Assembly (NCBI RefSeq): GCF_003606385.1
Contig: NZ_CP032514.1
Span: 2,232,001 to 2,296,000 of the forward strand
Length of the DNA stretch: 64,000 bases
Direction of reading: 5' to 3'
From: Actinomyces lilanjuaniae
GTDB lineage: Bacteria; Actinomycetota; Actinomycetes; Actinomycetales; Actinomycetaceae
Below are positions 45,856 through 55,740 of the stretch, piece after piece. Position 1 is the stretch's first letter, and each line of letters opens with the position of its first letter. The notes under the pieces are model-generated. The model saw nothing but the letters and a program-made list of their open reading frames with translations, was not told the origin of the DNA and did no database searches. The position numbers and the translations under genes were made by a program.

Positions 45856-46314
45856 GTGACCATCGCGCAACGGCTGGAGCGCTTGTTCGCACAGACCGCA
45901 GGTCCTCACGGTCGTCCTGTCACGCTTCAGGAGGTCGTGCACAGGATGGACCGGCGGGGGATCTCCACGATGTCCGTCAGCTACCTCCAGCAGCTGCGCA
46001 CAGGCCAGGCGCGCAACCCTCGCCTGCAGCACCTGCGTGCTCTGGCTGACGCCTTTGACGTACCCGTGTCCTACTTCCTCAGCGAGGGCGACACGGAGCC
46101 CGCCTCCGCCACCGAGCTGACTCCTGCGGAGCGCACGATCGCGCTGCGCGTCCACGGCCTGAGCGACTCCGCGCTGGCAAGCATCGGCGCGATCGTCGAG
46201 CTCGCCCGCAAGAGCGAGCGGCTCGACGACCCACCGGAGGCAGGCAGGCACGGCAGCAGCCGGGACCGTGCAGGCAGGTCACCCACAAGCACCCCGGATC
46301 CCGGGACACGCTAG
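45856..46314 (+). CDS. XRE family transcriptional regulator
   Basis: GTG 45856 has AAGGAGAG upstream. The 152-residue protein has an N-terminal helix-turn-helix of the actinobacterial XRE type (RLERLFAQ, VTLQEVVHRMDRRG, MSVSYLQQLRTGQARNPRLQHLRALADAF, DVPVSYFLSEGD). An acidic helix and a Ser/Pro-rich tail follow. It stands about 225 bases after the PAP2-like gene. XRE plus ImmA is a recurring pair in which the peptidase cleaves the repressor. Confidence 0.87.
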   Translation: MTIAQRLERLFAQTAGPHGRPVTLQEVVHRMDRRGISTMSVSYLQQLRTGQARNPRLQHLRALADAFDVPVSYFLSEGDTEPASATELTPAERTIALRVHGLSDSALASIGAIVELARKSERLDDPPEAGRHGSSRDRAGRSPTSTPDPGTR

Positions 46315-46403
46315 GACGCTGAAGGTACTGGTCGGAGCACTCGATGGACACTGGTGCAGCCGGAACGGCCCGGCCCCGCACAACGAGACACGAAGGACTC
46401 AAC

Positions 46404-48458
46404 GTGGCGCGCAGCATCTACATCGCCTCACCTAACGCCGGGACCGGGAAGTCCACAGTGGCGCTCGGCCTGGTCGCCTCCCTGACCAAGGTCGTCGCCA
46501 GGGTCGGGGTCTTCCGCCCCTTCGTCGAGAGCAGAGACAGTGACGCCTTCCTCGACCTGCTCCTGGCCCGCGCCGGCTCGACCGTACCTGCCGCCCAGTG
46601 CGTGGGCACCACATGGGAGGAGTTCCACGCCGCCCCTGAGGAGTCCCTGTCCCAGATCGTGGCCGCCTACCGCGGCATCGCCCGCAGCCACGACGTCGTC
46701 ATCATCGACGGCTCCGACTTCACCGACCTGGCAGGTAATCCCGAGCTGTCCCTCAACGCCCGCGTGGCTGCCAACCTCGGGGTGCCCGTCCTGCTGGTGG
46801 TCTCCGGCCACAACGGCCCCGAGGATGTCATGGGCAACGTGGAGGTCTCCGTTGCCGAGATCGCCGACAACCACGCCCGCACTGTGGCCGTCGTGGCCAA
46901 CAAGTGCCGCCCGGACACGCGTCAGGCCGTGGCCACCGCCCTCAGGGAGCACTCCGGGCTGGTCTCCACCACCCTCCCGGAGGTACCGCTGCTGGCGGCC
47001 CCCTCGGTCCGGGAGGTCATGGAGGCGGTGGACGGCACCCTCATCTCCGGGGACGCGACGCTGCTGGCCCGTGAGGCCGAGTCCTTCCTTGTGTGCGCCA
47101 TGGACGTCTCCCACGTCCTAGAGCGTCTGCGCGAGGGGCAGCTGGCCATCGTACCCGCAGACCGCTCGGCGCTGGTCATCTCCCTGCTGGCCGCCCAGGC
47201 CTCCTCCAGCTTTCCCAAGCTCTCCGGTCTGGTCTTCAACGGGGGTTTCGACGTCAACCCCCACGCTCTGCGTCTCCTGGAGGGTCTGGGCCTGCCTATC
47301 CCGGTCATGACCTCCCCGCTGGACACCTTTGCCGCCGCCTCGGTCACCAGTTCCCTGACCGGCCTGCTGGCCCACGGCTCAGACCGCAAGCTGGACGTGG
47401 CCGTGACCATCTTTGAGCAGGAGGCTGACGTCGAGGCTCTCATGTCCGCCCTGGAGGTGGAGCCCTCCAATGTCGTCACCCCTGTCATGTTCCAAGCCGA
47501 GCTGGTAGAACGCAGCCGGGCCGACCGCAGGATGATCGTCCTGCCCGAGCCCGACGACGACCGGGTGCTGCGCGCCGCGGACGCGATCCTGCGTCGTGGC
47601 ATCGCTGACCTGACCCTCCTGGGCGAGGAGACCACGGTCCGCTCCCGTGCCGCCGAACTGGGCCTGGACATCACGGCGGCACGCGTGGTCTCCACCAGTG
47701 ATCCTGAGCGGCTCGACACCTACGCCAGGGAGTTCGCCCGCCTGCGCGCCAAGAAGGGGGTCACCCTGGAGCAGGCTCACGAGAAGATCCAGGACGTGTC
47801 CTACTTCGGGACGATGATGGTCCACCTGGGCGACGCCGACGGCATGGTCTCCGGGGCGGCCCACACCACCGCCCACACCATCGTCCCCTCCTTCCAGATC
47901 ATCAAGACCATGCCCGGGACCTCCATCGTCTCCTCGGTCTTCCTCATGCTGCTTCAGGACCGGGTCCTCGTCTACGGCGACTGTGCGGTCAACCCGGACC
48001 CCACCGCCGAGCAGCTGGCTGACATCGCCGTCTCCTCCGCCGCCACGGCACGCCGCTTCGGGGTAGACCCTCGGGTCGCGATGCTGTCCTTCTCCACCGG
48101 CACCTCCGGGCAGGGAGCGGACGTAGACAAGGTGCGCGAGGCCACCGAGCTGGTCCGGTCCAAGGCCCCCGACCTCGCCGTGGACGGCCCCATCCAGTAC
48201 GACGCCGCTATCGACCCTACTGTCGCCGCCAAGAAGGCACCGGACTCCCAGGTGGCAGGCCACGCCAACGTCTTCATCTTCCCCGACCTCTCCAGCGGCA
48301 ACATCGGCTACAAAGCCGTGCAGCGCTCCAGCGGCGCCATCGCCATCGGCCCCGTCCTCCAGGGCCTCAACAAGCCGGTCAACGACCTGTCGCGCGGCGC
48401 CCTGGTGGAGGACATCATCAATACTGTGGCCATCACCGCTGTCCAGGCCCAGGGCTAG
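46404..48458 (+). CDS. pta: phosphate acetyltransferase
   Basis: Makes acetyl-phosphate from acetyl-CoA. The 684-residue long-form enzyme has an N-terminal P-loop domain (IYIASPNAGTGKSTVALGL), a DRTGG domain in the middle, and the C-terminal PTA domain with FGTMMVHLGDADGMVSGAAHTTAHT and MLSFSTGTSGQGADVDKVREA. The GTG at 46404 is chosen because similarity begins there and CGAAGGA precedes it. It is followed by ackA 138 bases downstream, the usual acetate pathway order. Confidence 0.95.
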   Translation: MARSIYIASPNAGTGKSTVALGLVASLTKVVARVGVFRPFVESRDSDAFLDLLLARAGSTVPAAQCVGTTWEEFHAAPEESLSQIVAAYRGIARSHDVVIIDGSDFTDLAGNPELSLNARVAANLGVPVLLVVSGHNGPEDVMGNVEVSVAEIADNHARTVAVVANKCRPDTRQAVATALREHSGLVSTTLPEVPLLAAPSVREVMEAVDGTLISGDATLLAREAESFLVCAMDVSHVLERLREGQLAIVPADRSALVISLLAAQASSSFPKLSGLVFNGGFDVNPHALRLLEGLGLPIPVMTSPLDTFAAASVTSSLTGLLAHGSDRKLDVAVTIFEQEADVEALMSALEVEPSNVVTPVMFQAELVERSRADRRMIVLPEPDDDRVLRAADAILRRGIADLTLLGEETTVRSRAAELGLDITAARVVSTSDPERLDTYAREFARLRAKKGVTLEQAHEKIQDVSYFGTMMVHLGDADGMVSGAAHTTAHTIVPSFQIIKTMPGTSIVSSVFLMLLQDRVLVYGDCAVNPDPTAEQLADIAVSSAATARRFGVDPRVAMLSFSTGTSGQGADVDKVREATELVRSKAPDLAVDGPIQYDAAIDPTVAAKKAPDSQVAGHANVFIFPDLSSGNIGYKAVQRSSGAIAIGPVLQGLNKPVNDLSRGALVEDIINTVAITAVQAQG

Positions 48459-48596
48459 CGTCCAGAGGGCGGGGCGGAGCAGTCCAGTGACAGTCCAGGA
48501 CAGTCCGGTCTCCGCCGACCAGTCGCTGCGACGCTGCCCCGTCACGACAGCCACCGAGACCTGCCCCTGCCCGCCACGCACACCGAAAGGCTCCTC

Positions 48597-49779
48597 GTGA
48601 CCCAGCGGACCGTCCTCGTCATCAACTCCGGCTCCTCCTCTATCAAGTACCAGCTGGTGGACCCCGACTCGGGCAGCTCCCTGGCCTCCGGTCTGGTGGA
48701 GCGCATCGGGGAGGAGGCTGGCGCCATCGTCCACAGGGTGGCTGGCCAGCGCACCGAGCTCGACCAGCCTGTTCCCGACCACGGCACCGGCCTGGCCGAG
48801 GTCCTGCGCCTCTTCGAGGACAAGGGTCCCAGCCTGGCTGAGGCGCACGTCGTCGCCGTGGGCCACCGGGTGGTCCAAGGGGGCGCCACTTCAGCGGCCC
48901 GACCCTCATCGACGACGAGGTCGTCGCCCTCATTGAGGAGCTGGTGCCGCTGGGGCCTCTGCACAACCCCGCCCACCTCAAGGGTATTGAGGTCGCTCGC
49001 AGGCTGCTGGCGGACGTCCCCACGTGGCGGTCTTCGACACCGCGTTCTTCCAGGACCTGCCTGAGGAGGCCGCCCGCTACGCCCTGGACCGGGAGGTCGC
49101 CGACCGCTACTCGATCCGCCGCTACGGCGCCCACGGCACCAGCCACCAGTACGTCTCCGAGCAGGTCTCCCGGCTCCTGGGACGCGAGGACCTGCGCCAG
49201 GTGGTTCTGCACCTGGGCAACGGGGCCTCGGCCTCGGCGGTGGTGGCAGGTCGCGCCGTGGAGACCTCCATGGGGCTGACCCCTCTGGAGGGCCTGGTCA
49301 TGGGTGGGCGCACAGGCGACATCGACCCTGCAGCCGTGTTCCACCTGGCCCGAGTGGCCGGTATGACGGTCGAGGAGATCGACAACCTGTTCAACCGCGG
49401 CTCCGGTATGAAGGGGTTGACCGGAGACAACGACATGCGTGAGGTGTGGAGGCGTGTGGGCGACGGGGAGCGCGAGGCCCGTGACGCCATGGACATCTAC
49501 CTCCACCGGCTGACCAAGTACGTGGGAGCCTACACCGCCGTCATGGGCGGCCTGGACGCCCTGACCTTCACCGCCGGGATCGGGGAGAACGACGCCCGCC
49601 TACGCCGCGAGCTGTGCGAGCGCCTGGGCTTCCTGGGCATCAGGCTTGAGGACGCCCTCAACGAGACCCCTTCCCCACAGGCCCGCGTCGTCTCCGCACC
49701 GCAGTCGCCCGTGACAGTGCTGGTAGTTCCCACCAACGAGGAGCTGGCCATCGCCCGCCAGGCCCTGACCCTCCTCTGA
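48597..49779 (+). CDS. ackA: acetate kinase (two frame breaks)
   Basis: Converts acetyl-phosphate and ADP to acetate and ATP. Frame 1 has VLVINSGSSSIKYQLVD and VVAVGHRVVQGG. A base missing near 48893 shifts to FSGPTLIDDEVVALIEELVP, PLGPLHNPAHLKGIEVARRL. Another missing near 49021, in a C run, shifts to HVAVFDTAFFQDLPEEAARY. The rest reads normally: HLGNGASASAVVAGRAVETS, GRTGDIDPA and FTAGIGENDA. With both bases restored it has about 395 residues, the usual size. Start GTG 48597. Confidence 0.93.
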
Positions 49780-49894
49780 GCCCTGACCCGCACCGCACGA
49801 CCAGAACGCGGCCCCTGCGCCTGGCCCCGACCACCCGAACACACCCCCGGGAAGGAGCCAGCCCGGACAGGGCGCACAGGGGCAGGCAGGACGC

Positions 49895-50484
49895 TCAGAA
49901 CAGTGTCGCAGCCTCCTGGGAGGATCCACCTGGCCCTGCGGACAGGTCACCGTGGACGTCCACGCCGCCACCGGTGGGGCCTCCTTCTCAGCAGCCTGGA
50001 CGACCTCACTACCGCGCGTCCAGCCAGGACCCGTGGGCACCACCACGCCCTGCTGGTAGGCGGTGGCTGCGGCCCGCGCCCTCGTGTCCGCCGCCTCGTT
50101 CATCGTGTGGCCCACGTGCCCACGCACCCACTCAAAACGTACGGAGCGTCCTGCCAGGGCCTGGTCCAGCTCACGCATGAGGTCCGCGTTGAGGACCGGC
50201 TTTCCGTCCGCCTTGCGCCACCCCCGCTTCTTCCAGCCGTGCCGCCATTTCGTCACCGAGTTGATGACGTACTGGGAGTCACACAGGACCAGGAGGTCCT
50301 CGCCCGCCAGACCCGCCTCCCGCGTCGCATGCAGGAGCTCTAGGACGGCAGTCAGCTCCCCACGGTTGTTGGTCGCGGTCTGCCAGCCGCCCGCCGCCCA
50401 GCAGTCCTCGTCCACGTACCACGCCCAGCCTGCCGGACCGGGGTTACCCAGGGCGGAGCCGTCCGCCGCAGCAGTGATCATCAT
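49895..50484 (-). CDS. rnhA: ribonuclease HI (one frame break near the C-terminus)
   Basis: Degrades RNA in RNA-DNA hybrids. The catalytic residues are recognisable: ITAAADGSALGNPGPAGWAW (Asp), NNRGELTAVLELL (Glu), LLVLCDSQYVINSVTKW (Asp), HVGHTMNEAADTRARAAA (Asp). ATG 50484 starts the protein. One missing C near 49987 separates EKEAP from TGGGVDVHGDLSAGPGGSSQ and the TGA at 49895. Without it the frame would run wrongly far into ackA on the other strand. Confidence 0.9.
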
Positions 50485-50638
50485 ACGGGCCACCCTACCG
50501 GCACCCCGGTCCCTGCCCGCCTGCACCAGGCTATCGCGACGCGGCACCAAGCGGGCACCTGTCCGGGCGTGGAGCGCTACCCTGTGCAGTGAGCACCTGC
50601 TCGTTCCTTGACCCTACCCCCTTACCCGAGGTACACCG

Positions 50639-52363
50639 ATGTCCTCCGCTCCACCCCTCGCAGCAGTTCCCGCAACGCTGCCCGCCTCCACCACACTTAT
50701 CGACGCAGCCTGGTATGACTACGTCCCTATTGTCATCTACTTTGCCTTCGTCATCGGTGTGGGCCTCATGGTCCGCGCCCAGGCCTCCACGGCAGACGGC
50801 TTCCTGACCTCGGGCCGGTCCCTGCCCGCCTGGGTCACCGGGATCGCCTTCGTGTCAGCCAACCTCGGCGCGGTGGAGATCATGGGGATGTCTGCCAACG
50901 GCGCCCAGTACGGAATGCCGACCTTCCACTACTTCTGGATCGGCGCCATCCCGGCTATGATCTTCCTGGGCCTGGTGATGATGCCCTTCTACTACGGGTC
51001 CAAGGTCCGCTCGGTCCCGGAGTTCATGCTCAAGCGCTTCGGTGTCGAGGCACACCTGGTCAACTCGCTGAGCTTCGCCCTGGCCCAGCTGCTCATTGCC
51101 GGGATCAACCTCTACCTGCTGGGCAACATCGTCAACTGGCTGCTGGGCTGGCCCCTGTGGTCGGCCCTGGTCATCGCCGCAGTCATCGTCTACGCCTACA
51201 TCACGATGGGTGGCCTGTCAGCCGCGATCTACAACGAGGTGCTCCAGTTCTTTGTCATCGTCGCGGCCCTGCTTCCGCTGACCGTCATCGGCCTGCGCCG
51301 TGTCGGCGGCTGGCAGGGACTGACTGAGCGGATCACCGCCGACGCCACGGCAGCAGGAACCGACCCCGCCCTGCAGCTGCACTCCTGGCCTGGAAACGCC
51401 ATCTCAGGCTTTGACTCCGACATCCTGTCCGTGGTCGGGCTGGTCTTTGGACTCGGTTTCGTCCTGTCCTTCGGCTACTGGACGACAAACTTCGTGGAGG
51501 TCCAGCGCGCCATGGCCTCCGACTCGATCTCGGCGGCCCAGTCCACCCCGATCATCGGGACCTTCGTGAAGATGCTCATCCCCTTCCTGGTGATTGTGCC
51601 AGGGATGGTCGCCGGCGTCCTGGTCTCCGAGGTCCGCGACCTCAAGGCAGGAGCCAGTCAGGCCTACGACTACAACGACTCGATCCTGTACCTCATGCGT
51701 GACGTCCTGCCCAACGGGCTGCTCGGTCTGGCGATCACCGGCCTACTCGCATCCTTCATGGCGGGGATGGCCGCCAACATCTCGGCCTTCAATACCGTGT
51801 GGGGTGTCGACCTCTACCAGCGCTACATCAAGAAGGACGGGGACGACGCCCACTACCTGGCAATGGGCAGGCGCTCGACGCTGGCTGCCGCTGTCATCGC
51901 AATCTTCACCGCGCTCATCGCGTCGAACTACTCCAACCTCATGGACTACCTCCAGACGTTGTTCTCCATGTTCAACGCCCCTCTCTTCGCCACCTTCATC
52001 ATTGGTATGTTCTGGAAGCGCGCCACACCTGCAGCAGGCTGGAGCGGGCTCGTAGCCGGGACGCTGGCGGCCCTGGCCGTCAACGTCATGCTGTGGACCG
52101 ACGTCCTGTCCATGCCGGGCCAGGGCGGGGCCTTCCTGGCGGCAGGTATCGCCTTCGTCGTCGATGTTGCCGTCACGGTCGGGGTCTCCCTGGTGACTCA
52201 GCCCAAGCCCGACGCTGAGCTCAAGGGCTTCGTCTACGCGCTGACGCCACGCAGCGAACGCACCGACCCCCACCTGCACGAGCTGCCGTGGTACCGCAGG
52301 CCGCTCCCGCTGGGCGTTCTGGCCGGCGCCATGGTCATCCTGCTCAACAGCGTGTTCCACTGA
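50639..52363 (+). CDS. sodium:solute symporter (SSS family)
   Basis: This 574-residue membrane protein has some 13-14 helices. It has SSS hallmarks: DGFLTSGRSLPAWVTGIAFVSANLGAVEIMG after helix 1, GGLSAAIYNEVLQFFVIV, YWTTNFVEVQRAMAS (the sodium-site region) and LLASFMAGMAANISAFNTVW. SGLT-like members carry sugars or inositol with sodium. The substrate here is open, but inositol is worth testing because the window encodes its catabolism. A small two-helix gene follows. Confidence 0.92.
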   Translation: MSSAPPLAAVPATLPASTTLIDAAWYDYVPIVIYFAFVIGVGLMVRAQASTADGFLTSGRSLPAWVTGIAFVSANLGAVEIMGMSANGAQYGMPTFHYFWIGAIPAMIFLGLVMMPFYYGSKVRSVPEFMLKRFGVEAHLVNSLSFALAQLLIAGINLYLLGNIVNWLLGWPLWSALVIAAVIVYAYITMGGLSAAIYNEVLQFFVIVAALLPLTVIGLRRVGGWQGLTERITADATAAGTDPALQLHSWPGNAISGFDSDILSVVGLVFGLGFVLSFGYWTTNFVEVQRAMASDSISAAQSTPIIGTFVKMLIPFLVIVPGMVAGVLVSEVRDLKAGASQAYDYNDSILYLMRDVLPNGLLGLAITGLLASFMAGMAANISAFNTVWGVDLYQRYIKKDGDDAHYLAMGRRSTLAAAVIAIFTALIASNYSNLMDYLQTLFSMFNAPLFATFIIGMFWKRATPAAGWSGLVAGTLAALAVNVMLWTDVLSMPGQGGAFLAAGIAFVVDVAVTVGVSLVTQPKPDAELKGFVYALTPRSERTDPHLHELPWYRRPLPLGVLAGAMVILLNSVFH

Positions 52364-52495
52364 CACCCGCCGTTGCTGTGCGACTACTGCACGACCCGCA
52401 GGCGGGCTGGGGCCTCAGCCCCGCACGCGCCGCGCCGGTCCTGCTGAGCCCGCTCCTCCTACTCAACCTCCCGACACCGACATCGGAGTAACCTT

Positions 52496-52741
52496 ATGAA
52501 CAAGCGCTCATTGTCAGATATCCGCGCAGTCGTCGCCGCGGCCCTGGGCCTCATCAGCATCTTCCTGCTGCTGTGCGCCGGGCTTGCCCACGACCCCGCC
52601 GACCTCGCCCGCAGCGGAGGCGTCAACGCGAACCTGTGGTCGGGCCTGGCGCTACTGGCTATTGCCGCAGGAATGGGTCTGTGGTGGTTTCTCAGGCCGG
52701 TCCAGGCGCCGTCGCCCCGGGACCAGGGCACAAAGAGCTAG
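52496..52741 (+). CDS. small two-helix membrane protein after the symporter
   Basis: This 81-residue protein starts at ATG 52496 with two membrane helices (AALGLISIFLLLCAGLAHD and LWSGLALLAIAAGMGLWWFL) and a hydrophilic tail. It is 130 bases downstream of the symporter and probably co-transcribed. Small partner proteins of this kind accompany many SSS carriers, but no named family is certain. Confidence 0.65.
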   Translation: MNKRSLSDIRAVVAAALGLISIFLLLCAGLAHDPADLARSGGVNANLWSGLALLAIAAGMGLWWFLRPVQAPSPRDQGTKS

Positions 52742-52992
52742 AAAGCCCAGGACCGGACAGCAGGCCCGGCTCCCCGGCCTAGACCCTCGGCACGCGTTCT
52801 TAGCCCTGGTGGCCGGGTATACGTCGCAGCGGCTCACCACAACAGCCTAAACGCGTGCGCGTCACCGCCACTGTCCGGTAGGGTCAGGGCTTGCGGCAGT
52901 CATCGTGCTGCAAGCTCGTTGCATAGCGCGGCGCAAAGGTGAGCCTCTGGCGCACCTGCCGTACAGACACCGTCATCTCAAAGGAGATCCAC

Positions 52993-53259
52993 ATGGCCCA
53001 GGTCACCGCCACTATCGCTTCCAAGGTCGGTCTTCACGCCCGTCCCGCCGCCACCTTCGTCAAGGCTGTCGCCGAGAAGGGCGTTCCTGTCTCTATCGCC
53101 AAGGAGGGCGGGGCCGCCGTAGACGCCTCCTCTATTCTCGGTGTCATGACCCTGGGTGCCGGCTTCGGGGATGTCGTCACCCTCTCCTCCGACGCCGACG
53201 GCGCGCAGGCCGCGCTCGACGAGCTCAAGGCTCTTCTGGAGACCGACCTCGACGCCTGA
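52993..53259 (+). CDS. ptsH: phosphocarrier protein HPr
   Basis: The 88-residue PTS phosphocarrier has KVGLHARPAATFVKA containing the active His 15 and a region AVDASSILGVMTLGAGFGD containing the regulatory serine position (DASSIL). ATG 52993 has AAGGAGATCC directly upstream; in-frame upstream starts are not supported. It acts between Enzyme I and EIIA proteins in the cytoplasm. It is followed by a strong hairpin, so it is a single-gene unit. Confidence 0.95.
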   Translation: MAQVTATIASKVGLHARPAATFVKAVAEKGVPVSIAKEGGAAVDASSILGVMTLGAGFGDVVTLSSDADGAQAALDELKALLETDLDA

Positions 53260-53298
53260 GACCTGAACAGGCGACACGACGTCACTGTCACTACCTGA

Positions 53299-53335
53299 CG
53301 GGGGTGCCCTCCTAGCCCGGGGGACACCCCCGTCG
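53299..53335 (+). terminator. strong hairpin after ptsH
   Basis: ACGGGGGTG-CCC pairs with GGG-CACCCCCGT about 40 bases after the HPr stop. Confidence 0.7.
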
Positions 53336-53414
53336 TGCGTCTCGCCCGCCTGTGGCGGAGCGTGCCCGGCCACCAGGGCGCACCCCGACCAGGGCCAGTA
53401 TGAGATCCTGGGGC

Positions 53415-54551
53415 ATGGTCACCTACGTCCTTGCCCCCGACTCCTTCAAGGAGTCCATGACCACGCTCCAGGCCGCCGAGGCGATGGCGGAGGGAGTGCG
53501 TCAGGCTGACCCGCAGGCCACCTGTCTCCTGCGTCCCATGGCTGACGGCGGGGAGGGGTTCGCGCGGACGCTGTCCGCTGCCCTGGGAGCGCGCAGGGTG
53601 GAGGTGCCCGTGCACGACGCCCTCGGCGCACCCGTGCAGGGCTTTGTCTACCTTGCTGGCACGACGGCCCTGCTCGACGTAGCCACAGCCGTGGGCCTGG
53701 AGCAGATTCCCCCGTGCCACCGCGACGTCATGGGCTCCAGCTCCCTCGGTGTAGGCGAGCTGGTCCTGGCGGCCCTGGACCGGGGAGCCCAGGAGGTCAT
53801 TATCGGCCTGGGTGGCTCGGCCACGAACGACGCCGGGGCGGGCATGCTGGCGGCGCTGGGCGTGCGCTTCCTTGACGAGCAGTCAGCAGCACTGGCCCCT
53901 GTACCTGCCGAGCTGGTCAAGGTCGCCGCAGTCGACACCAGCGGACTGGACCCGAGGCTGGCAGATGTGCGGGTCCAGGCTGCCTGCGACGTCACCTCAC
54001 CTCTGCTCGGCCCCCAGGGCGCCAGCGCGGTGTTCGGCCCCCAGAAAGGAGCCACGGACAGCCAGGTACTGGTCCTGGACAGCCTGTTGTCCCGGCTGGC
54101 GAGCCTGGCCACCACACCTGAGGGTGTCAGCGGGACGGAGGTGGCGCAACGGCCCGGAGCCGGCGCCGCAGGCGGGCTGGGCTGGGCGCTCATGACCTTC
54201 CTGTCTGCTCAGACGCGCCCGGGCGTGGACCTGGTCATGGAGGCTAGCGGGCTGGCTGAGGCCGTGGAGGGAGCCGCTGCCGTCCTTACCGGCGAGGGCT
54301 CGGTGGACAGCCAGACACTGAGCGGCAAGACAGCAGCGGGTGTGATCAGGGTGGCTGCGGCCGCCGGGGTGCCGGTAGCGGTCTTCGCCGGGCGGGTACA
54401 GGCTGACGCGGCTACGCTCCTGGGGCAGGGCGTGCATGACCTGGTACAGATCACCCCGGAGGGCACCGCCATAGAGCGGGCGCTCGCCGAGGGGTCGCAG
54501 AACCTGCGCTCAGCCGTGGCCCGGTGGGTCGCCGCTCAGGAGGCCTCGTAA
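53415..54551 (+). CDS. glycerate kinase
   Basis: This 378-residue GlxK/GckA-type (class II) glycerate 2-kinase starts VTYVLAPDSFKESMTTLQAA. It continues with MADGGEGFARTLSAALGA, MGSSSLGVGELVLAALDRGA, IIGLGGSATNDAGAGMLAALG and VLTGEGSVDSQTLSGKTAAG. The start ATG 53415 fits the family N-terminus. It feeds glycerate into glycolysis. The 3' end overlaps guaB3 by 16 bases in convergent orientation. Confidence 0.93.
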   Translation: MVTYVLAPDSFKESMTTLQAAEAMAEGVRQADPQATCLLRPMADGGEGFARTLSAALGARRVEVPVHDALGAPVQGFVYLAGTTALLDVATAVGLEQIPPCHRDVMGSSSLGVGELVLAALDRGAQEVIIGLGGSATNDAGAGMLAALGVRFLDEQSAALAPVPAELVKVAAVDTSGLDPRLADVRVQAACDVTSPLLGPQGASAVFGPQKGATDSQVLVLDSLLSRLASLATTPEGVSGTEVAQRPGAGAAGGLGWALMTFLSAQTRPGVDLVMEASGLAEAVEGAAAVLTGEGSVDSQTLSGKTAAGVIRVAAAAGVPVAVFAGRVQADAATLLGQGVHDLVQITPEGTAIERALAEGSQNLRSAVARWVAAQEAS

Positions 54552-55660
54552 GGAGCCAGGACCACCTCGACTCGCTGGAGCTCCTTGACGTCGGAGTAGC
54601 CGGTGGTGGCCAGGGTCCGGCGCAGGGCGCCCATGATGTTGAGGGTCCCGTCGGCCCGGTCAGAGGGGCCGTTGAGGATCTCCGCCATGGTGCCCACGGT
54701 ACCCACGTAGCTGCGGAAACCGCGTGGCAGGCGCTGGTGACGCGCCTCAGCGCCCCAGTGGTAGCCCCCACCCGGGGCCTCCTGGGCACGAGCCAGGGCC
54801 GCACCGAGCATGACCGCGTCCGCCCCGCAGGCGATGGCCTTGACGACGTCACCGGAGTCACCCACCGACCCGTCAGCGATGACGTGGACGTAGCGGCCCC
54901 CGGACTCGTCCAGGTAGTCACGCCGGGCACCGGCAACGTCGGCCACGGCGGTGGCCATAGGCATGTGCAGACCCAGGACCTGGCGCACCGAGGACGAGGC
55001 TCCGCCACCCTGGCCCACAAGCACCCCAGCGGCACCGGTGCGCATGAGGTGGAGGGCAGCGGTGTAGGTGGTCACCCCGCCCACGACCACGGGGACGTCG
55101 AGCTCGTAGATGAAGCGCTTGAGGTTGAGCGGCTCCGCCGCCCCGGAGACGTGCTCCGCCGAGACCACCGAGCCGCGGATGACCAGCAGGTCCACGCCCG
55201 CCTCCACCACGGTGCGCCAGTGCCGCTGGGTCTGGGCAGGGCTGAGCCGCCCGGCGACGACGACCCCTGCCTGGCGGACCTGGGTCAGGCGCTCGGTGAT
55301 AAGGTCAGGGTCCACCGGCGCCTGATAGACCTCCTGGAGCACCCGGGTGGCTTCCTCGGGACCAGCGGCACGGATACGGTCCAGGGCCGGGGCCGGATCC
55401 TCGTAGCGGGTCCACAGGCCCTCCAGGTCGAGTACCCCGATCCCGCCGAGCCGCCCTACCAGGATGGCGGTCTCCGGGCTCATGACCGAGTCCATGGGTG
55501 AGGCCATGACCGGCAGGTCCACGTGGTAGGCGTCGATCTGCCAGCCCACACGGACCTCAGAGGTGTCACGGGTGCGACGGGCTGGAACCAGCGCGATGTC
55601 CTCAAAGGAGTAGGCACGGCGGGCTCGCTTGGAGCGCCCGATCTCGATCTCAGAGCTCAT
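54536..55660 (-). CDS. guaB3: IMP dehydrogenase-family protein GuaB3
   Basis: This 374-residue TIM-barrel protein starts EIEIGRSKRARRAYSFEDIALVP, with VDLPVMASPMDSVMSPETA and GVLVGQGGGASSSVRQVLG. VIADGSVGDSGDVVKAIACGADAVMLG forms the phosphate-binding end. The catalytic Cys region of true IMP dehydrogenase is changed here (GGGASSS in place of GxGSICTT), typical of GuaB3. Recent work assigns GMP-reductase-like or regulatory roles to such proteins; the precise role here is open. Confidence 0.93.
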   Translation of the reverse strand: MSSEIEIGRSKRARRAYSFEDIALVPARRTRDTSEVRVGWQIDAYHVDLPVMASPMDSVMSPETAILVGRLGGIGVLDLEGLWTRYEDPAPALDRIRAAGPEEATRVLQEVYQAPVDPDLITERLTQVRQAGVVVAGRLSPAQTQRHWRTVVEAGVDLLVIRGSVVSAEHVSGAAEPLNLKRFIYELDVPVVVGGVTTYTAALHLMRTGAAGVLVGQGGGASSSVRQVLGLHMPMATAVADVAGARRDYLDESGGRYVHVIADGSVGDSGDVVKAIACGADAVMLGAALARAQEAPGGGYHWGAEARHQRLPRGFRSYVGTVGTMAEILNGPSDRADGTLNIMGALRRTLATTGYSDVKELQRVEVVLAPYEAS

Positions 55661-55740
55661 GGGCCGATCCTACGCAGCCGGTGGGTCGGCGGTCACTACC
55701 TCGCCCGGTGCGCAGCGGCCCCGCTGGCATACTGTGCGCC

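Noticed and set aside
49600..50550. A 316-codon form of ribonuclease HI reaching into ackA
   Set aside because: The extension is an artefact of a one-base deletion; the repaired gene stops at 49895.
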